Assembly (NCBI GenBank): GCA_025200525.1 | Contig: CM045761.1 | Span: 40,928,190 to 40,992,189 of the forward strand | DNA from: Camellia lanceoleosa | Taxonomy: Eukaryota; Streptophyta; Magnoliopsida; Ericales; Theaceae | Direction: 5' to 3' | Length of the DNA stretch: 64,000 nt | Shown here: positions 22,701 to 35,469 of the stretch, piece by piece | How the letters are laid out: each line of letters begins with the position of its first letter | Numbering within the stretch: position 1 is the first letter of the stretch | Program-made: the position numbers and the translations under genes | The notes under the pieces: model-generated | Seen by the model: only the letters and a program-made list of their open reading frames with translations | Told to the model about the DNA's origin: nothing | Database searches by the model: none

Positions 22701-23625
22701 GATAAAGCTAGACTGCTATCTGCTTGGACAGAATTGCACTTCAGTGCCCAAGGGCCAAGAATTGCTTCCATGCACAAAATTGACCAGTATGAACACTATA
22801 CTGTCTCAAATTGGGCAATGAAGAAATGACTTTTTGGTATGGTGTGGGTGTTATTGCTAGAGAGAAATGCAAAAATTTTCAAAAATAAATCGAATAGTAT
22901 TTATCACAAAAAAAGAAAAAAAAGAAAAAAAAAAGTGCGATAGGATTTCTTATTTCCCTTCATTTTGGGTGTCAGTTTCGGCTCCTCCGAAGGAATTGCC
23001 TTGTTTCTTATTATTAGTGATTAGACAGTTGTTTGACCATTGTAATTTTGTTTCTCTCTTTTCCTTTCTTTTATAGGGGGATATCTTGTCCTCCTTTTTT
23101 ACTTTGTACTCTATTTTTTATTTTAATAATATTCTTCTTTTGTTGATGATCAAAAAAATAAATGTTGAATAAATACATTGGTTGTTGTGATTTTAAACAT
23201 ATAGATAGGTTTTAATTTATCTTTCCAAATTTTTCATGGATTTCCAACTTCTTTTTATTATTTCCTTTATGTTTCCAAAACATTTCCGTCTCCATATGAA
23301 CCGAAACAACACACCGAATGATTTACTGACCCTTTGTTTCAGCTGAAACCCTAGTTACAAGAACATGTGCTTCATATGAAACAAATTGCAAGAAACAAAA
23401 TCCAACGACAGTAACTTATAACAAGCAGAACCATCATACAAAAGATATTATTGCAAAAGTTACCAGGATCTGTAGCAAGATGCTGGCTGAAAACATAAAA
23501 GCAAGCCCGGCAAGTCTGCATTATTTCAATGTTAGATTAGAATTCTTCAATTAAGCAGCAACAAAAAAGAAAAGTGAGATTTGTATTCCAACTTACACTG
23601 CAGGGCACAAGAAGGGAAGCACCAT
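19446..23625 (-). CDS. VPS55: VPS55 / LEPROT-family endosomal sorting membrane protein
   Basis: Complete five-exon gene encoding 129 residues. Vps55-family proteins are small four-helix membrane proteins that act with Vps68 in late-endosome-to-vacuole sorting. Coding exons (minus strand) are 23625-23597, 23515-23464, 21692-21653, 21562-21478 and 19629-19446. All introns are GT-AG and the reading phases join exactly (29+52+40+85+184 nt). The protein starts MVLPFLCPAVLAG and contains the family signature ILACALYNNWWPMLS, then VLVPMPCLFFGGGSTQF, SRDGGGWMDAAKFLTGAS and a C-terminus CFHRASLEDEW. Hydrophobic segments fall at about residues 4-27, 38-55, 70-88 and 92-116. I chose ATG 23623-23625 because it gives the usual short N-terminus; the first exon is only 29 nt and its residues are less conserved than the rest. 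A minus-strand GAAG|GTACG at about 27675 may end a 5' untranslated exon, but this is weak. A LINE tail lies in intron 2. Confidence 0.92.
19748..19777. repeat. (GA)n microsatellite in VPS55 intron 4
   Basis: About 15 GA units lie within the 1.85-kb intron between the last two coding exons. Confidence 0.9.
23040..23157 (+). mobile_element. LINE-like 3' tail in VPS55 intron 2
   Basis: The segment GGGGGATATCTTGTCCTCCT, then CTTTGTACTCT, and a TTTTGTTGATGATCAAAAAA ending is a typical plant L1-type LINE 3' end with a short poly(A). It lies in antisense orientation to VPS55. Its 5' limit is uncertain and may reach about 22980. No coding sequence is retained. Confidence 0.5.
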
Positions 23626-26600
23626 TCAAGAGTACCAGAATGCCGGAGCACCAAAACAAGAAACAGTTAGTAGCAAACAGAGTAGACACGTGTACTGTCA
23701 TTAAGAGAGTCGATTGATTCAATAATTCAGCAAACTAGTGCTGTAAATTTTCATTTTCAAATTGTAAGCCAGTTTTTCCTCCACATAAAATATCTATCAG
23801 GTTTAGTTCTGAAATTTGGTCAGATCTGTGGGAAGGTCTTATTTCACCCAAAGGAAACTGCCTCTGGCAAAGCACAACAAAAAAATTGTATCCACCAAGA
23901 AGCTTCATGAATAACTCATATCATATCTACTAGGTATTTGTTTTGAATTTTTAAGGAATCACAGGAAAAAACATATCAAGACCAGGAAAAGAAAAAATAA
24001 AAATTGAGAAGATAAGGGTGGTAGAGGAGAAGGCGAGGTAAAAATATTCTACAAAGAGTTTTCTCCAACAGTTAAATCTCAAATTTGTCAGTTTAATAAT
24101 CAAATATTAACTTCTCTGAGAAAATCAACAAACGCAAAGGAACAGATAACTTTTCAAAGAATCTATGTCCCATAAATCTAAGTTTGCAAGCTTGTCTTGT
24201 TATGGACATCAACAACAATCCACTTTGGCGATCCATATGATTATTAATGGTCATATTTATTGAAGAATCATGTATTTGTATCAAATTGATTCATCCAATC
24301 ACAATGACTATTTTTTGCACTCCTTTCTATCCTATTATACAAAGTCCAGAAAAGAGTGTTGTAGAAGCCAAACATTAAGTGCACTACACTTGCATGCCCG
24401 TAAGTACATAGTGGCATTCAAATGTGGATTGCAACCCACCCACCTACACACACACACCCCTCCTCTCTCCCTCTCTCTTTGTTGAACCAATAACCCATAG
24501 GACTCCTTAGGATTCACCCATATTATTATGTGAAAAAAAGATTCTAAGTTCAATTTGAGAAACTAGAGTTGATGCATTTAAATGTTAATTAGATGAAGTA
24601 GAAGCGATAGCAAGGCCGAGGGCGAGGGCAGGAGGGGGAGAGCAAGGACACATAGAAGAGTCAAAGATTGGAAATACTTTATTTGCTTACTTTTAATATA
24701 TATGTTAAAACATGAATAAATATTAGAGGTTAGTGCTAATTACAAATTCGGTTTTCTATTTTTGAAAATAAAATAAAATAAATTGAAAAAATAACCACCT
24801 CTGGCCACCCCCTCTCATGTGTTTTCAAAACAAATTTTTGAAACATGTGTTACCAAACATATTTATTGGTTTTCATTTTTATCAAAAATAGCTATAAACA
24901 TGTTAATATTTTCTGTTACCAAACGGACAAGTACAACCCAAAAGATAGGGGAACCCGTATATAAGCCTCTCCTTTGACTTCCAGCCCATGTGACAACTAA
25001 CATCACAACACAAATAGTCTATAATGGAGACCAGCTGTAACACAAAAGCAAAAAAAAACACTACGTTGTCTTTGAGAGAAAAGTAAGTGTATGCCCATCA
25101 TCAACAACTTTGGCCATCAATGACAAAAACCCAATCAAACACATTTCCTCAAAGCAAACACCCATAGCCATGCATGAATTAGTTGTCATCCTCCACCTCA
25201 TAATTGGCATAGTAGCACTCACTAGGTATAGCGCATACACTGATTAGCCTTCACATTCCCAACTTCTCTTCTCACCAAGATGGACTTTGAGAGAGAGAGA
25301 GAGGATTAAAGAAAATGAATTTGTTAGGAAAGTGGGGTTCACCACGAATTACAACCTTGGGAACTCACAGCTAAGTGAGATTCACCAAAGATTTTGACCC
25401 CAAGACCTAAGGAGCCACTATACTGCTAGTCGAGGTCAAGTTTTGATTCTGACATGGTTGAACTTGTGTTTTCAAGGTTAGTAGATCACCAACCTATACA
25501 TAAGAATTGTATTTCATTGTGGAATTAAAGGAGATCTAAAGCTTGACCATGGACTTCTCAAACTCAAACAATAGGCTAAGAACTTGCATTAGTATCAAAG
25601 TAGGAAGTAGATCACTTGGCCTTCACAAAAAAACCAGAAGGTGTTGGCAACAGTTAGTAAAGGAAATGTCCGATTGGTAGTCAAGGAGTAATAAAGTCAA
25701 AAGGGTTGACAACTTTCTGGTGTACCATGGAAGTAGAACCCCTCCACCACTAGCTCATATAGTCATCATGATGTGACCTTCGTGTGGGTGCAAGATGTTT
25801 GACCAATATAAAATATGGTTGCAGACTTATAGTGTCAGAATAACATCAAGTTGATATATACAATGGAGACACTTAGGCAAACTGCCAAATGGAATGCTAG
25901 CAGTATCATGCAAATGAATATATAATGCCAACAAGATGGTGTCAATGGTTCACTAAATGTGGCAACTGGAAGGATTTATGTGCCCCACATCATGATGATA
26001 ACAATGGTGTGTTCCATACAATGGCAACAAAAAATGCAGTAGAGTAGTTGTCCAGGCTACCCTATGTGACACGTCACAAGCCAATATTGCCAAAAATTAG
26101 TCAAAGCAGTTCCAAAGATCCACGAGTCTAATGGTAATATTATGATGCTTCCAAGGTACTGCTGATTTCAAAAAACAATTTCATTGACAAGAACAGCTTC
26201 TTTGGTTAGTTGCAGGAAGGATGTTTCACTTGTTTGGTAGGAAATATGAGAGAAGGGAAGAGACAGGACGAAGGAGGTCGTTTCTACGCAGCCCTCCAAT
26301 ATTGCTCACATGATCCCATCATACAAATATAATTATCAAACAACATTATGTCCACTTTCTTCCCGTTCTCCTTCCCTTTCCACCAAACAATAAGAAGAAA
26401 TTCCCAACCCCTTAACTAGGGAATTAGAGATCCACTTTCTCCTTTCTTCCCTTCCCCATACTTTCCATCCTTACCAAAAACAGAAAAAGAGAATAGGAGA
26501 ATTAAATTCTATGTAAAAAAACTCAATTCATGTCCAATTGTTCATAATATTCCAACTAGAGTGCAAACTCAATATAGCTGCAAAAACCTTACTTCTAAAT

Positions 26601-28700
26601 GAAAGCCCAGTTCACGCGACTAAAGTGAGACTCCTTTGTTTCTCTCATTGAGTTGCTTTAAAACTCCTAACTGGCATTGCACCCCAAATTCAAATTCACT
26701 CAACCCTAATTTCCTGAAACAAAATCACAGTAATACAATATTGGCCTAGGCAGACCTAAACAAACATATGATGCAAAAGGTAATTTTGCTTATAGTTAGT
26801 ATCAAAAGTTTATAAACCTTCCAAAATTAGTATGGAATAATTCAAATCCAAACTCCTCAACTTCAAAAACCCAACTGCTTCTGTACATATTACACAAATA
26901 TTTATACTTACTAGCAGACAATCTTGATTCAAGTTAGTACTAAGGCCTTGTTTGATTAATAGGATTAATAATCCCATGAATTAGTATGAGATTATTTATC
27001 CAATTAGTATGATAACTATTTGTTATGTATTCATTTTATTTTTTTATTTCATACTTAAAATTATGATTTGCAGCCTTTTCCAATATTAAAAATTCATCAA
27101 TTTCGTCGGATTGAATGTCCGCCGTACATGTAACCCGGTTAATCAAATTTATAATCAAACATAGGATTGTGATCATATACTATAATCCTACTAATCAAAT
27201 ATGCCACGTACATAAACCTTCCGACATTAGCATTAAGTAACTCAAATCCAACCGCCTCAACTTCAAAACCCAACTGCATCCACATCTATTCTATTCTATT
27301 ATATAAAGCACACAAATTTTGATTTCCAAAAATAACCCCACAATAGTAGATTTTTCTCCAGATAATTAGCTTTGCCTAGTGTATATATATATATGTTGTG
27401 AAACCCTAACACTAGGACCATAGATATCGGAATATCAATTGATGTTCCTCATTGCATCGCAAACTTATTTCTAGATTCCTCAGTCTAAATCCACATCAAC
27501 AACAACAACAACATTCAAGCTACTATGCACCGAAAAATTGAACAATTGAACTTATAATTACAACAAGTACTACATGAATTTGAGAAACAAAAAATAATTT
27601 TTTTTCAAATTTCAGCACAGAAACTTGAGACTAGAGTTACAGGAAACGTAAATTCAATTCATGATTGGAGAAAGAGAATCGTACCTTCGATTGTCATCGT
27701 CATTTCCGCGAATTTTCAAGGGAACCAAACGGAACAGGAACAGTAAACGACTTTATGTGTATGTATATTGTATTGATGTATGCGTGTACGCTTCTAGGCT
27801 TGCTGATGATCGATCAGAACTTTTTGACGGAAACCAAACGAGTGAAGAGAAGATAATGAGAAAAGTAAAGGACCAATTGCCAATAATTAAAAAACACAAA
27901 ATTTAATTACACCTCAGTATCCAATTAGGGGTCTAAATTTGATCCGGCTCAGTTCATATCGGATCTCGTGGACTCCTGTAAAAATTCGGGGCGAGTCACA
28001 GATCATGGAATTAGGCCCAACTGCAGGGGTGTTCAGCTTAGTGAGTCTGGGTTTGGACTTGGGCGAGTCTAAACAAATTTTTTATTTTATTTTTTATTTT
28101 TTTATTAAAATTTTATTAATTTTCACCAAAAAAAGATACTAGGTTTCGGGTAAGCCGGGCCTTAAGCAGGCCGATGGGCTAGACCATGGTTCGAGTCAGG
28201 CTTCAAAATAATGGCCCTGACCAGGTCCAGGGTCTCGGGTCCATCCCAAATAAGTCTAAACGAGTCAGACCCACCCCGGGTCGCGAGCTATTTTTACACT
28301 CCTAAATATCCTTTATTTTCGCTAAATTTTTATTTTTATCATTTTATTTTCAATTAATATAATCAATTTTTATATAAGTGTTTGGGAATTAACTTTTTTA
28401 TTTTTTTTTTGAAAAAAATATGTAAAAAAGTATAAAGAATTATTTAATAATTTGTAGTGACTTTTTAACTTTTAAGTTAAAATTTTCTATCCTCAAACAA
28501 GGACGTAGCCTCTCTTTAAACAGGGCCTAAGTTGTAATATTACACTTTTATCCATCTATCGTTACTTGATTGGGCACTTATTCCATAAGTCTAATTATCA
28601 ATTTTGTTTGGCCAAAAATTTAGGCGTTAGAATACTTTGTTCAAAAGAACAAATTTAAACAAAATGACCAAAATAACCTATACCTATACATATATAAGGC
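23626..28700. other. Long non-coding stretch upstream of VPS55
   Basis: About 5 kb with no supported coding exon on either strand. It probably holds 5' untranslated exon(s), the first intron and the promoter of VPS55: a donor-like GAAG|GTACG reads on the minus strand at about 27675. Short GA tracts lie near 25290 and a (TA) run at 27383-27393. A candidate MITE at 26944-27205 is listed separately. The rest shows nothing I can name. Confidence 0.5.
26944..27205. mobile_element. Candidate MITE with imperfect terminal inverted repeats
   Basis: The left end GGCCTTGTTTGATTAATAGG and the reverse complement of the right end, GGCATATTTGATTAGTAGGA, match at most positions and enclose about 260 bp of AT-rich non-coding DNA. 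A clear target duplication is not visible (TAA on the left, ACG on the right), so the family is unassigned. Confidence 0.4.
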
Positions 28701-28874
28701 CAGAACCCCTCTCTGTTTCATTTTCAAACTCTCTATATCTCTCTCTTATTTCCAAACCCTAACTATTTCTCCTCCATCGATGTTCTTCTGCCGATCTCCT
28801 TTGTGGTGCTCATCTGCCGCTGTTCTTTCTCATCTATCATCGTCATCAGCCACCTTTGGTGGCATCAAAATCTA

Positions 28875-28919
<45 letters not shown>

Positions 28920-29311
28920 TTCACCCTCAACACCACTATCCTCGTTGTTACCACCGTTCTTTGTCGCTTTCTCTCTAAGATTAACAATGAGCACAAAGCA
29001 CATCGAGATCTCCAACACCGAAGATAAGATCTGGCAGTGGCTCTTTCGTAGATCTAGCTTGTTTCGTCTTTGATTTGACCATCCATGGCTGCGAGATCCA
29101 ATACAACTACTCTTTCTCTGGTTTTGAGATCTAAGACTTTTTTCTCAATCTTTTGACTTTGTTCAGAGCTTTAAGCACTCGAGGTACGTTTCATTTTCCA
29201 TTTCTCAATGTTTTGATCGATTCTCTAAGTTTTTTTTCTTCCAATTTGACGCAGTTTCTTCTCAGATGCATTTTATATTTGTATATGTGTGTGTGTGTAT
29301 GTGTACGCGCC
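28700..29311 (+). other. 5'-UTR-like, CT-rich segment without an identified gene
   Basis: A TATA-like ACATATATAAGG near 28687 is followed by CT-rich leader-like DNA (including a (CT)n run at 28878-28915) and a GT repeat. This looks like the promoter and first exon of a plant gene. No conserved product is recognisable, and the segment is cut at 29311 by the LTR pair. Continuation beyond 33975 shows no exon I can name. It may be a dead or non-coding transcription unit. Confidence 0.35.
28878..28915. repeat. (CT)n microsatellite
   Basis: About 19 CT units lie inside the leader-like segment. Such tracts are common in plant 5' untranslated regions. Confidence 0.9.
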
Positions 29312-31004
29312 ATTATTGTAACACCCCGAAATAAAACACAATATATCCATCTCGTAACAACCAATAAATAGCAACATAAATGAATTGATAAGCTTTTATT
29401 AATTAAAGTTTGATATACAAAAGGTGACACATGCGATATATATTCATAAATAGCACATCATGAATCTACAGCATGTGTTACAAAAATAGTTAAAATAAGT
29501 GAAAGCTAAACAGATAATCATATGCCCAAAAGGCGTACATCTTTCCAAGTCAATGCTTGGGTACATCAAAAGTGAGTCTTAAACTCAATATAGATAAAGC
29601 CTTAGGCTTATACAAAATTAAATACAAAATAACAACACTGAGCCTTCAACTCTACAGTCCTCCCAAGCTAAGTCCTTAGAAGAGACATATCATCAGCACC
29701 TAAAAATGGTTTTTCCCATATAGGATAAGCCAAAGCCCAGTAGAAACACTACAATACAATATATAAATCTTAACAAAGCCATAAGGTTTTTTGCATATGC
29801 AATGCCAGTACCAAAACATTTATATCCTTTTTCAAAAATCGTGTCATGCCAGGTTTATATCACAATTCTCAAAATCATGCCCTTTATAATAGAAAATATG
29901 GAGAAATCTCAAACCAATACAACCTTTCATGGATATTTTGTTTGCAGGAAACCGTCAAACGGCACCCATATAAACGTAGCCTATACAAGCGCTACTATTG
30001 CCACTTTACAGATATTTCATCCGCGGAAACCCGCACCAATGCATATGCGCGTTTTTCAGGACTTTCACCATGGACACACAAGCTAACTTGTCACGCCCCA
30101 CTTTTTATTACTCGAAATCATTACCAAATTCATTAATTAAATTCAATTTCAGAGATAACATGCGGAAATAAACTCAAATGTTCAACTAGTAGAAATAAAT
30201 AACTATTCTCTCATTCGAATGCAAATTAAATACAACATGAGCGTACTAAATAAACTGCCTGTGGGCTTATATCATTTAAACATCTAGAAGAAGGGTGTAA
30301 CCCTTTTACATCAATGGCATTCCGCCAACACAAAAGAGGTCCCGTGACCAACAAACAAGAAGATCCAAAATCTTGTAGCACATCCTGATTATCACCTGAA
30401 AAAAATTCAACAACATGGGATGAACATATAGTCCAGTAGGGATCTCAACATGATCCTTAACAATAACAACTCACAGATAGCTATGATCATGAATGTCCAG
30501 TCTCATGCTAGAATAGTAATGTGGCAATTTATACAAAATATACATATTTATGAACTTTTCTCAAAATCAGCCATTTCACTCAACACTGTAAGCGATTCAC
30601 CTTTCTTTTCTTTTCATTACCCCCTTTTTCCATACTTTCATGAGTATAACAATTTTAAAAAGAAAACAATTTCATCAAGCCCATTACTTTTCTCCCATTT
30701 TTCGTACTTACAACTGATTTGCTTTTTTCAAAATATGTTCACAAATACCCAATTTCCTTCATACTTTCCAAAATCTCACAATAGTGTTTATGTCTGTTCC
30801 CAACACATTCATACTTATACATGCATACCTTTAGTAAAAAGGGAAACAACAAATCATCAACAAGTATGTGATCAACAAATGATCAAAATTGTAACCATCG
30901 TAACCCATAACATAATCAGATACACTGAGACAATGAGGATAAAAAGCTCTGCTCTACCTACCATAAGCACAGTAAGTTAAGGATACACCTACGACAAATG
31001 ACAT

Positions 31005-31129
31005 ACCAAGTTCTTCAGACACAAGCTGAAAGGTACTGGTACCTCTACCAAGTTCTCCAGGCACAAGCTGGAAGGTGCTGGTACCTCTGCCAAGTTCTCC
31101 AGGCGCTAGCTAAAAGGTACTGGTACCCC
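31005..31129. repeat. Three 42-bp tandem repeats in LTR X
   Basis: Units start near 31005, 31047 and 31089. Each has CCAAGTTCTYCAGRC, an ACAAGCTGRAAGGT-type centre and CTGGTACC. The third copy is more diverged. Confidence 0.85.
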
Positions 31130-32221
31130 ACATTCTAAGCGCGGTATATAACACCAATTATTTCAACACAAGAAAGTACAACCAACAAGTGTAATACGTA
31201 CACATAACTATACAATAATGTTCAACCAACACAAGTGTAATACATACACAATAATTCAACACAACAATGTCATCCTCCACCGATGACTAAGGACAAAACT
31301 CTAGATGTATGTATTCAACACGCTTATTAAAAATACTCAACTCTCATGAAATCTTGAACCCAACAACGACACTAGTACGATAGTTAAAGGTAAAAACCCC
31401 CAAATGTGTGTATTCAAAACTCATGATATAATAGTTCAACTCTCATATTTATTTTTCGAGACTCACATAGAGTTATCATTTCATTTTCCATTTTCAAGAT
31501 CAACTCTCATAATTTTCCAGGTCAACATATTCCACCACTTATTCCAACCCACTTTTCCCATTTCACAAAAATCAATTCCATTCTTTTCATTTCACAAAAC
31601 CAATTCCACGGATAATAAAGCCATAACTCATCTCAGTTCAATACATTCATTTCAAAATAACCCCAATGCCACAGTTAATCCCTTAGCCATTAACACTTTT
31701 ACACAACCCATATTAACAATAGTAATTTACAAACATTGTTCAACCATCCTTCCTTTTAATTTACTAAATCAAAATATAATTTAGGGTTTTCTCTTCTTTT
31801 AACAATATCATGCTAGATTACTCCCCAATTTGCCCAAACAACCATCAATGATAACAAACTCATTCTCAAACAACCAACCCTAGGTTCCCTTTCATGATTT
31901 TCAAAAAAATCCAACATGGATATGATTTTCATGCAATATAAATTTACCACATGTCTATCTATGGACGAGGTATTGGACGAGGTATTGAAAAAGAGCAAGG
32001 AAATCCCTATCTCAAATGGAGAAACCCAAACCTTTTCAGATCAAAACGTAGCCCCCGCGATGCTCAACCTTTCTTACAAAGAGACTAGGGTAGAAGGTCT
32101 CTAGAACAAGGTGTATTTGTAGAGAGAGAGAGAGAGTTTAGAGAGAGGAGCTGCTGATCTAGGGTTTTGAGGAAGAAAGAGGATCAAAAATGAAAGAGAA
32201 GACCTCTGCTGCGAACTGATA

Positions 32222-32515
32222 TAATCGACCCTCGCTCGAGCGAAGGAGTGGTCGCTCGAGCGACCAGACACAAAGAAACCTCGCTCGAGTGAACAACACG
32301 AAGCTTTAGGTCTGCAACCCAGAAGCACGCTCGAACGAAGAAACCCAAAACATACAGCTCGCTCGCTCGAGTGAAGGAAAGCTCGCTCGAGCCAAGAAAC
32401 ACAACCTTCAAGTCAAAAGAGACGTAGACGCACGCTCAAGCGCAAGAGTTCTCGCTCGAGCCAAGAGACACAAACTCAAAGCTCGCTCGAGCGACAAAAG
32501 CCTCACTCGAGCGAA
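32222..32515. repeat. CGCTCGAGCG palindrome cluster in LTR X
   Basis: About nine copies of GCTCGAG(C/T)G, several as the full 10-bp palindrome CGCTCGAGCG, are spaced roughly 25-45 bp apart. A related but worn cluster sits in LTR Y. Confidence 0.8.
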
Positions 32516-33559
32516 GACACCAAAAACTGGGCAGCAACACTATGTTTCTAATCACAACCAACCTGCTACAAACCTGCCCAACATATCCCAAAACTCAAAT
32601 ATAAGAAATTAAAGGATGGAAACAAGATACAGATATCAGCACATAACTTGGAACTCGAGTCTGGAATACCACAAAAAACGGGAAAAAACTCGGATCGCTA
32701 TATAACTTGATTTAGTAATATACATCTCTTTCCCATATTCACCTTTCTTTCTCAAAACCATATACATTTTCAATGTATTAAATGAGCAACAATGTTCAAT
32801 GCACATGGATGAGAAATTTGTTTTAATTCATCTAATTCTCATGTAATTTCTACAACACTCATAATTATCCTCTATCGATAACCCAAAACAGATATCTGTA
32901 AACAGATAAATAAATTTCATTAAAGATACATTTTTTCAAAATCTCAAGATGGGAATGATAATACATATCTAACTCCGTCATCATCATTAATATTACTTCA
33001 ATTTCATAATTCTCAACATCAATACCATATTCTCTTTACAATCTCAAACGTTCACATTTTAAGGCAAAATCTCTTTCTCTTTGAAAATCAATTTCAATGT
33101 AGAAAATATCTCATTTCAACATATATCAACTCAAATTTCATAACCACAACCATTTCCAAGAAACCATTTGAAAACCCCTCATTTACATTTTGATTTCAAA
33201 CCCTAGGTTTTACCAAAAACCCCCCAAATCACTATAATTTTTTTAAATAGCAAATAACTAAGGTAAAACTCATACAAGAGTGTGAAAAATCACTACCTCA
33301 AAGCTAGAAGACCAAGGAGAGAGTGGAGAAACCTCAAAAAAGTCGAAATCCACTTTTGTTCGGATGAAAAGAAAGCACAAAGAGTGTTATACATTTTTCA
33401 CAAAGGGAGTAGGGTGAAGAAATCACTAGATCTTGGTGTTTTTATAGAGAAAATGTAAGTTTTAGAGAGAGTGTGTCTACATCTAGGGGTTTTGGAAGGT
33501 TTAGAGAAAGAGTGAAATGAAAAAGTGATTAAAAAAAAAATGGTGGTTCTACGATCTGA

Positions 33560-33850
33560 TATACGCACGGACTGCTTAAGCGTAAGAAGTAACGATTAAG
33601 CGTATAGACACAAAAGATGTGACTGCTCGAGCGTAAGAAGTTGTCACTCGAGCGTGAAATACAAACTCCCAGTAATTTTACAGGCAGAAGACTAACCATC
33701 AAGCACAATAAGGGTTGCTCGAACCAAGACCGCTCGAGCGCAAGAAGCTTCTCTCGAGTGAAGAATACCAAGTCCTGGTAGTTTTGCAGACCTGCAAAAG
33801 TACTGAGAGTCCACAAAAGCCGCTCGAGCACAAGAAATGATGCTCGAGCG
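33560..33850. repeat. CTCGAG cluster in LTR Y
   Basis: Seven or so GCTCGAGCG(T/C)AAGAAG-type units occur, some decayed to GCTTAAGCG. The order and the preceding purine-rich segment (TAGAGAGAG...CTAGGGGTTTTG) match LTR X, which shows that X and Y are related families or subfamilies. Confidence 0.7.
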
Positions 33851-33974
33851 TAGAAGCAAAATTTTGGACAACAAGTTTTTAAAAAACAAGGTACCAACTT
33901 ATTCCAAATGCAACTAACACAACCCAAAAGCCATACTCAAAGAGGTATAAGGGAAATAAGACATAAATGATTAT

Positions 33975-35469
33975 ACAAGGCAATGAAACCCGGATCTAAA
34001 ACATCAAATGATTCGGTCCAAACTAGAATTGCTATAGTTATAGCTTAATCTATATATACGTTTATATGATTGTGTGCATGTGTGGATCAATCTAATTTCG
34101 TATTGGACTTGAGATCGATTGATATGTTATGATTTTATGTGGAAATTAATCGTTTTGTGATAATTTTTTTGAATGTAAAATTTTAAATTTAGTTTGGAAG
34201 ATTTGCTTTTTATTTTTGTGTTTTCGTAAAGTATGAAGTTTTGTTTTATATGATGAAAAAAAAGAGAAGGAAATGGTTGATTCAACGGTGGTAGTGGGTT
34301 TTGCAGTAGTAGTGAAGATGGAGTTGGAATAGAGTACTAGATCCCTTTTTTTTTATGAAATTTGTTTCTCTCAATTTTATTTTTTATTTTTTGTTGTTGT
34401 TGATAATGATTTTTGTTGTTGATGATAAAATAGATCTATAAATAACATTGAAACAGATCTGTTATTGTTAGATTTGGATTGTTAAACCTCACATAATATG
34501 ATAGATCTATTCAAAATTTGAACAGATAATATGATAGATTTGTTCAAAATTTGAGCAGATAAGGGCTTGGTATTGCAACAAATAGGGGTTGGTTTGGCTC
34601 TATATTTCAACAGATAGAATTTTGTTTCGCTTAGTATTTCAACAGATAAAAAAAATTAAACAGATAATAAAATTTTGATAGATAATTGAACAAATAAAAG
34701 GAAAATTTTGAATAGATACTTCAAAATTTTGAACATATAGAAAAAAAAATTAAATAGATAGATATAAATTTGAATAGATAGTCAACAGAAAAAAAAATCA
34801 ATAAATAAATTAAGGGATAAAATTGAAAACCAAATGTTCTTCAAAACAAGTAAAATGACCGTTCACCAAACTATTTCACAAATAGTGGACCTTTCACCAA
34901 TAAAAAAATACACTGGACCTAATATCTTAGACACTCTTTAAATTGGATTTATCACCAATTTTTTCTACTTGATTTTACAAAAATTAAAAATTGATGAATT
35001 AAATTGAGATTTTGGTAAAACTATAGTGATTAAAGTAGTATTTGAATGAAAATATAATGGTGCTAATGAGACATGAAAAAAAGGGTTAAATATCAATCAA
35101 ATGACAATTTATGTTATTCTTATTAATTCCAAATAAGCGGAATGATAATATTGCAGCTTGACTTTGAATATAATGAGTTAAGTATTACAATTAAAAGTGA
35201 AATAACCAATTTCGATAAAAATGTGGAAGTGTTAAATGTAATGAATCTATAAATATATCAGAAATAAACAACTTTTGAAGAAATCTTTTTATTTAATAAA
35301 TTTGTTGGTAAATAATTTACCAATTATCATCCTAACTATAAGTATAAAAAATGTGATTTAAAAATGGTCAAAAATATAAATAAAAAAAAGTCATAACTAG
35401 AATACAAACTAGTAACAAATGGCCATATAAATAAAAACTTTCATAACAACTCATAATTCATAGTATTAT
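33975..35469. other. AT-rich spacer
   Basis: No supported gene. It holds a short two-copy repeat around 34499-34561 (unit about 32 bp, TTCAAAATTTGARCAGATA) and further scattered 'AACAGATA' phrases to about 34800. Confidence 0.5.

Larger units (their letters stand above)
30089..32643 (-). mobile_element. Solo LTR 'X' nested in Y
   Basis: A 2,555-bp segment beginning TGTCACGCCCCACTTTTTAT and ending ATCAGCACA. It is flanked by the exact duplication TAACT (30084-30088 and 32644-32648). On the minus strand it starts TGTGCTGATATCTG and ends GGGGCGTGACA. Internal features are three 42-bp repeats (31005-31129) and a CTCGAG-palindrome cluster (32222-32515). No internal retroelement sequence accompanies it, so it is a solo LTR. 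Open frames within it are T- or A-rich chance frames. Confidence 0.8.
29317..33969 (-). mobile_element. Outer LTR 'Y', interrupted by LTR 'X'
   Basis: The left end reads TGTAACACCCCGAAATAAAA, which is the 3' end of a minus-strand plant LTR (…GGGGTGTTACA). The right limit is inferred from the end of similarity and a possible 5-bp duplication ATTAT (29312-29316 and 33970-33974). If that is right, the right terminus is CATTTATGTC on the minus strand rather than TG, so the boundary is tentative. Without X it is about 2.1 kb. It contains a CTCGAG-palindrome cluster at about 33560-33850, like X. No internal coding region is seen. Confidence 0.55.

Noticed and set aside
23597..23722. 61-codon minus-strand frame overlapping the first VPS55 exon
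   Set aside because: It is in another frame. Only the 29-nt stretch from ATG 23625 joins in phase with the downstream VPS55 exons.
28700..29170. Plus-strand promoter-like segment as a real gene start
   Set aside because: It is CT-rich with a TATA-like box but no coding continuity on either side of the LTR insertion. It is kept only as an undefined feature.
30450..30980. 176-codon open frame inside LTR X
   Set aside because: It is a pyrimidine-rich LTR segment with no start context or domain; stops are scarce because of base composition.
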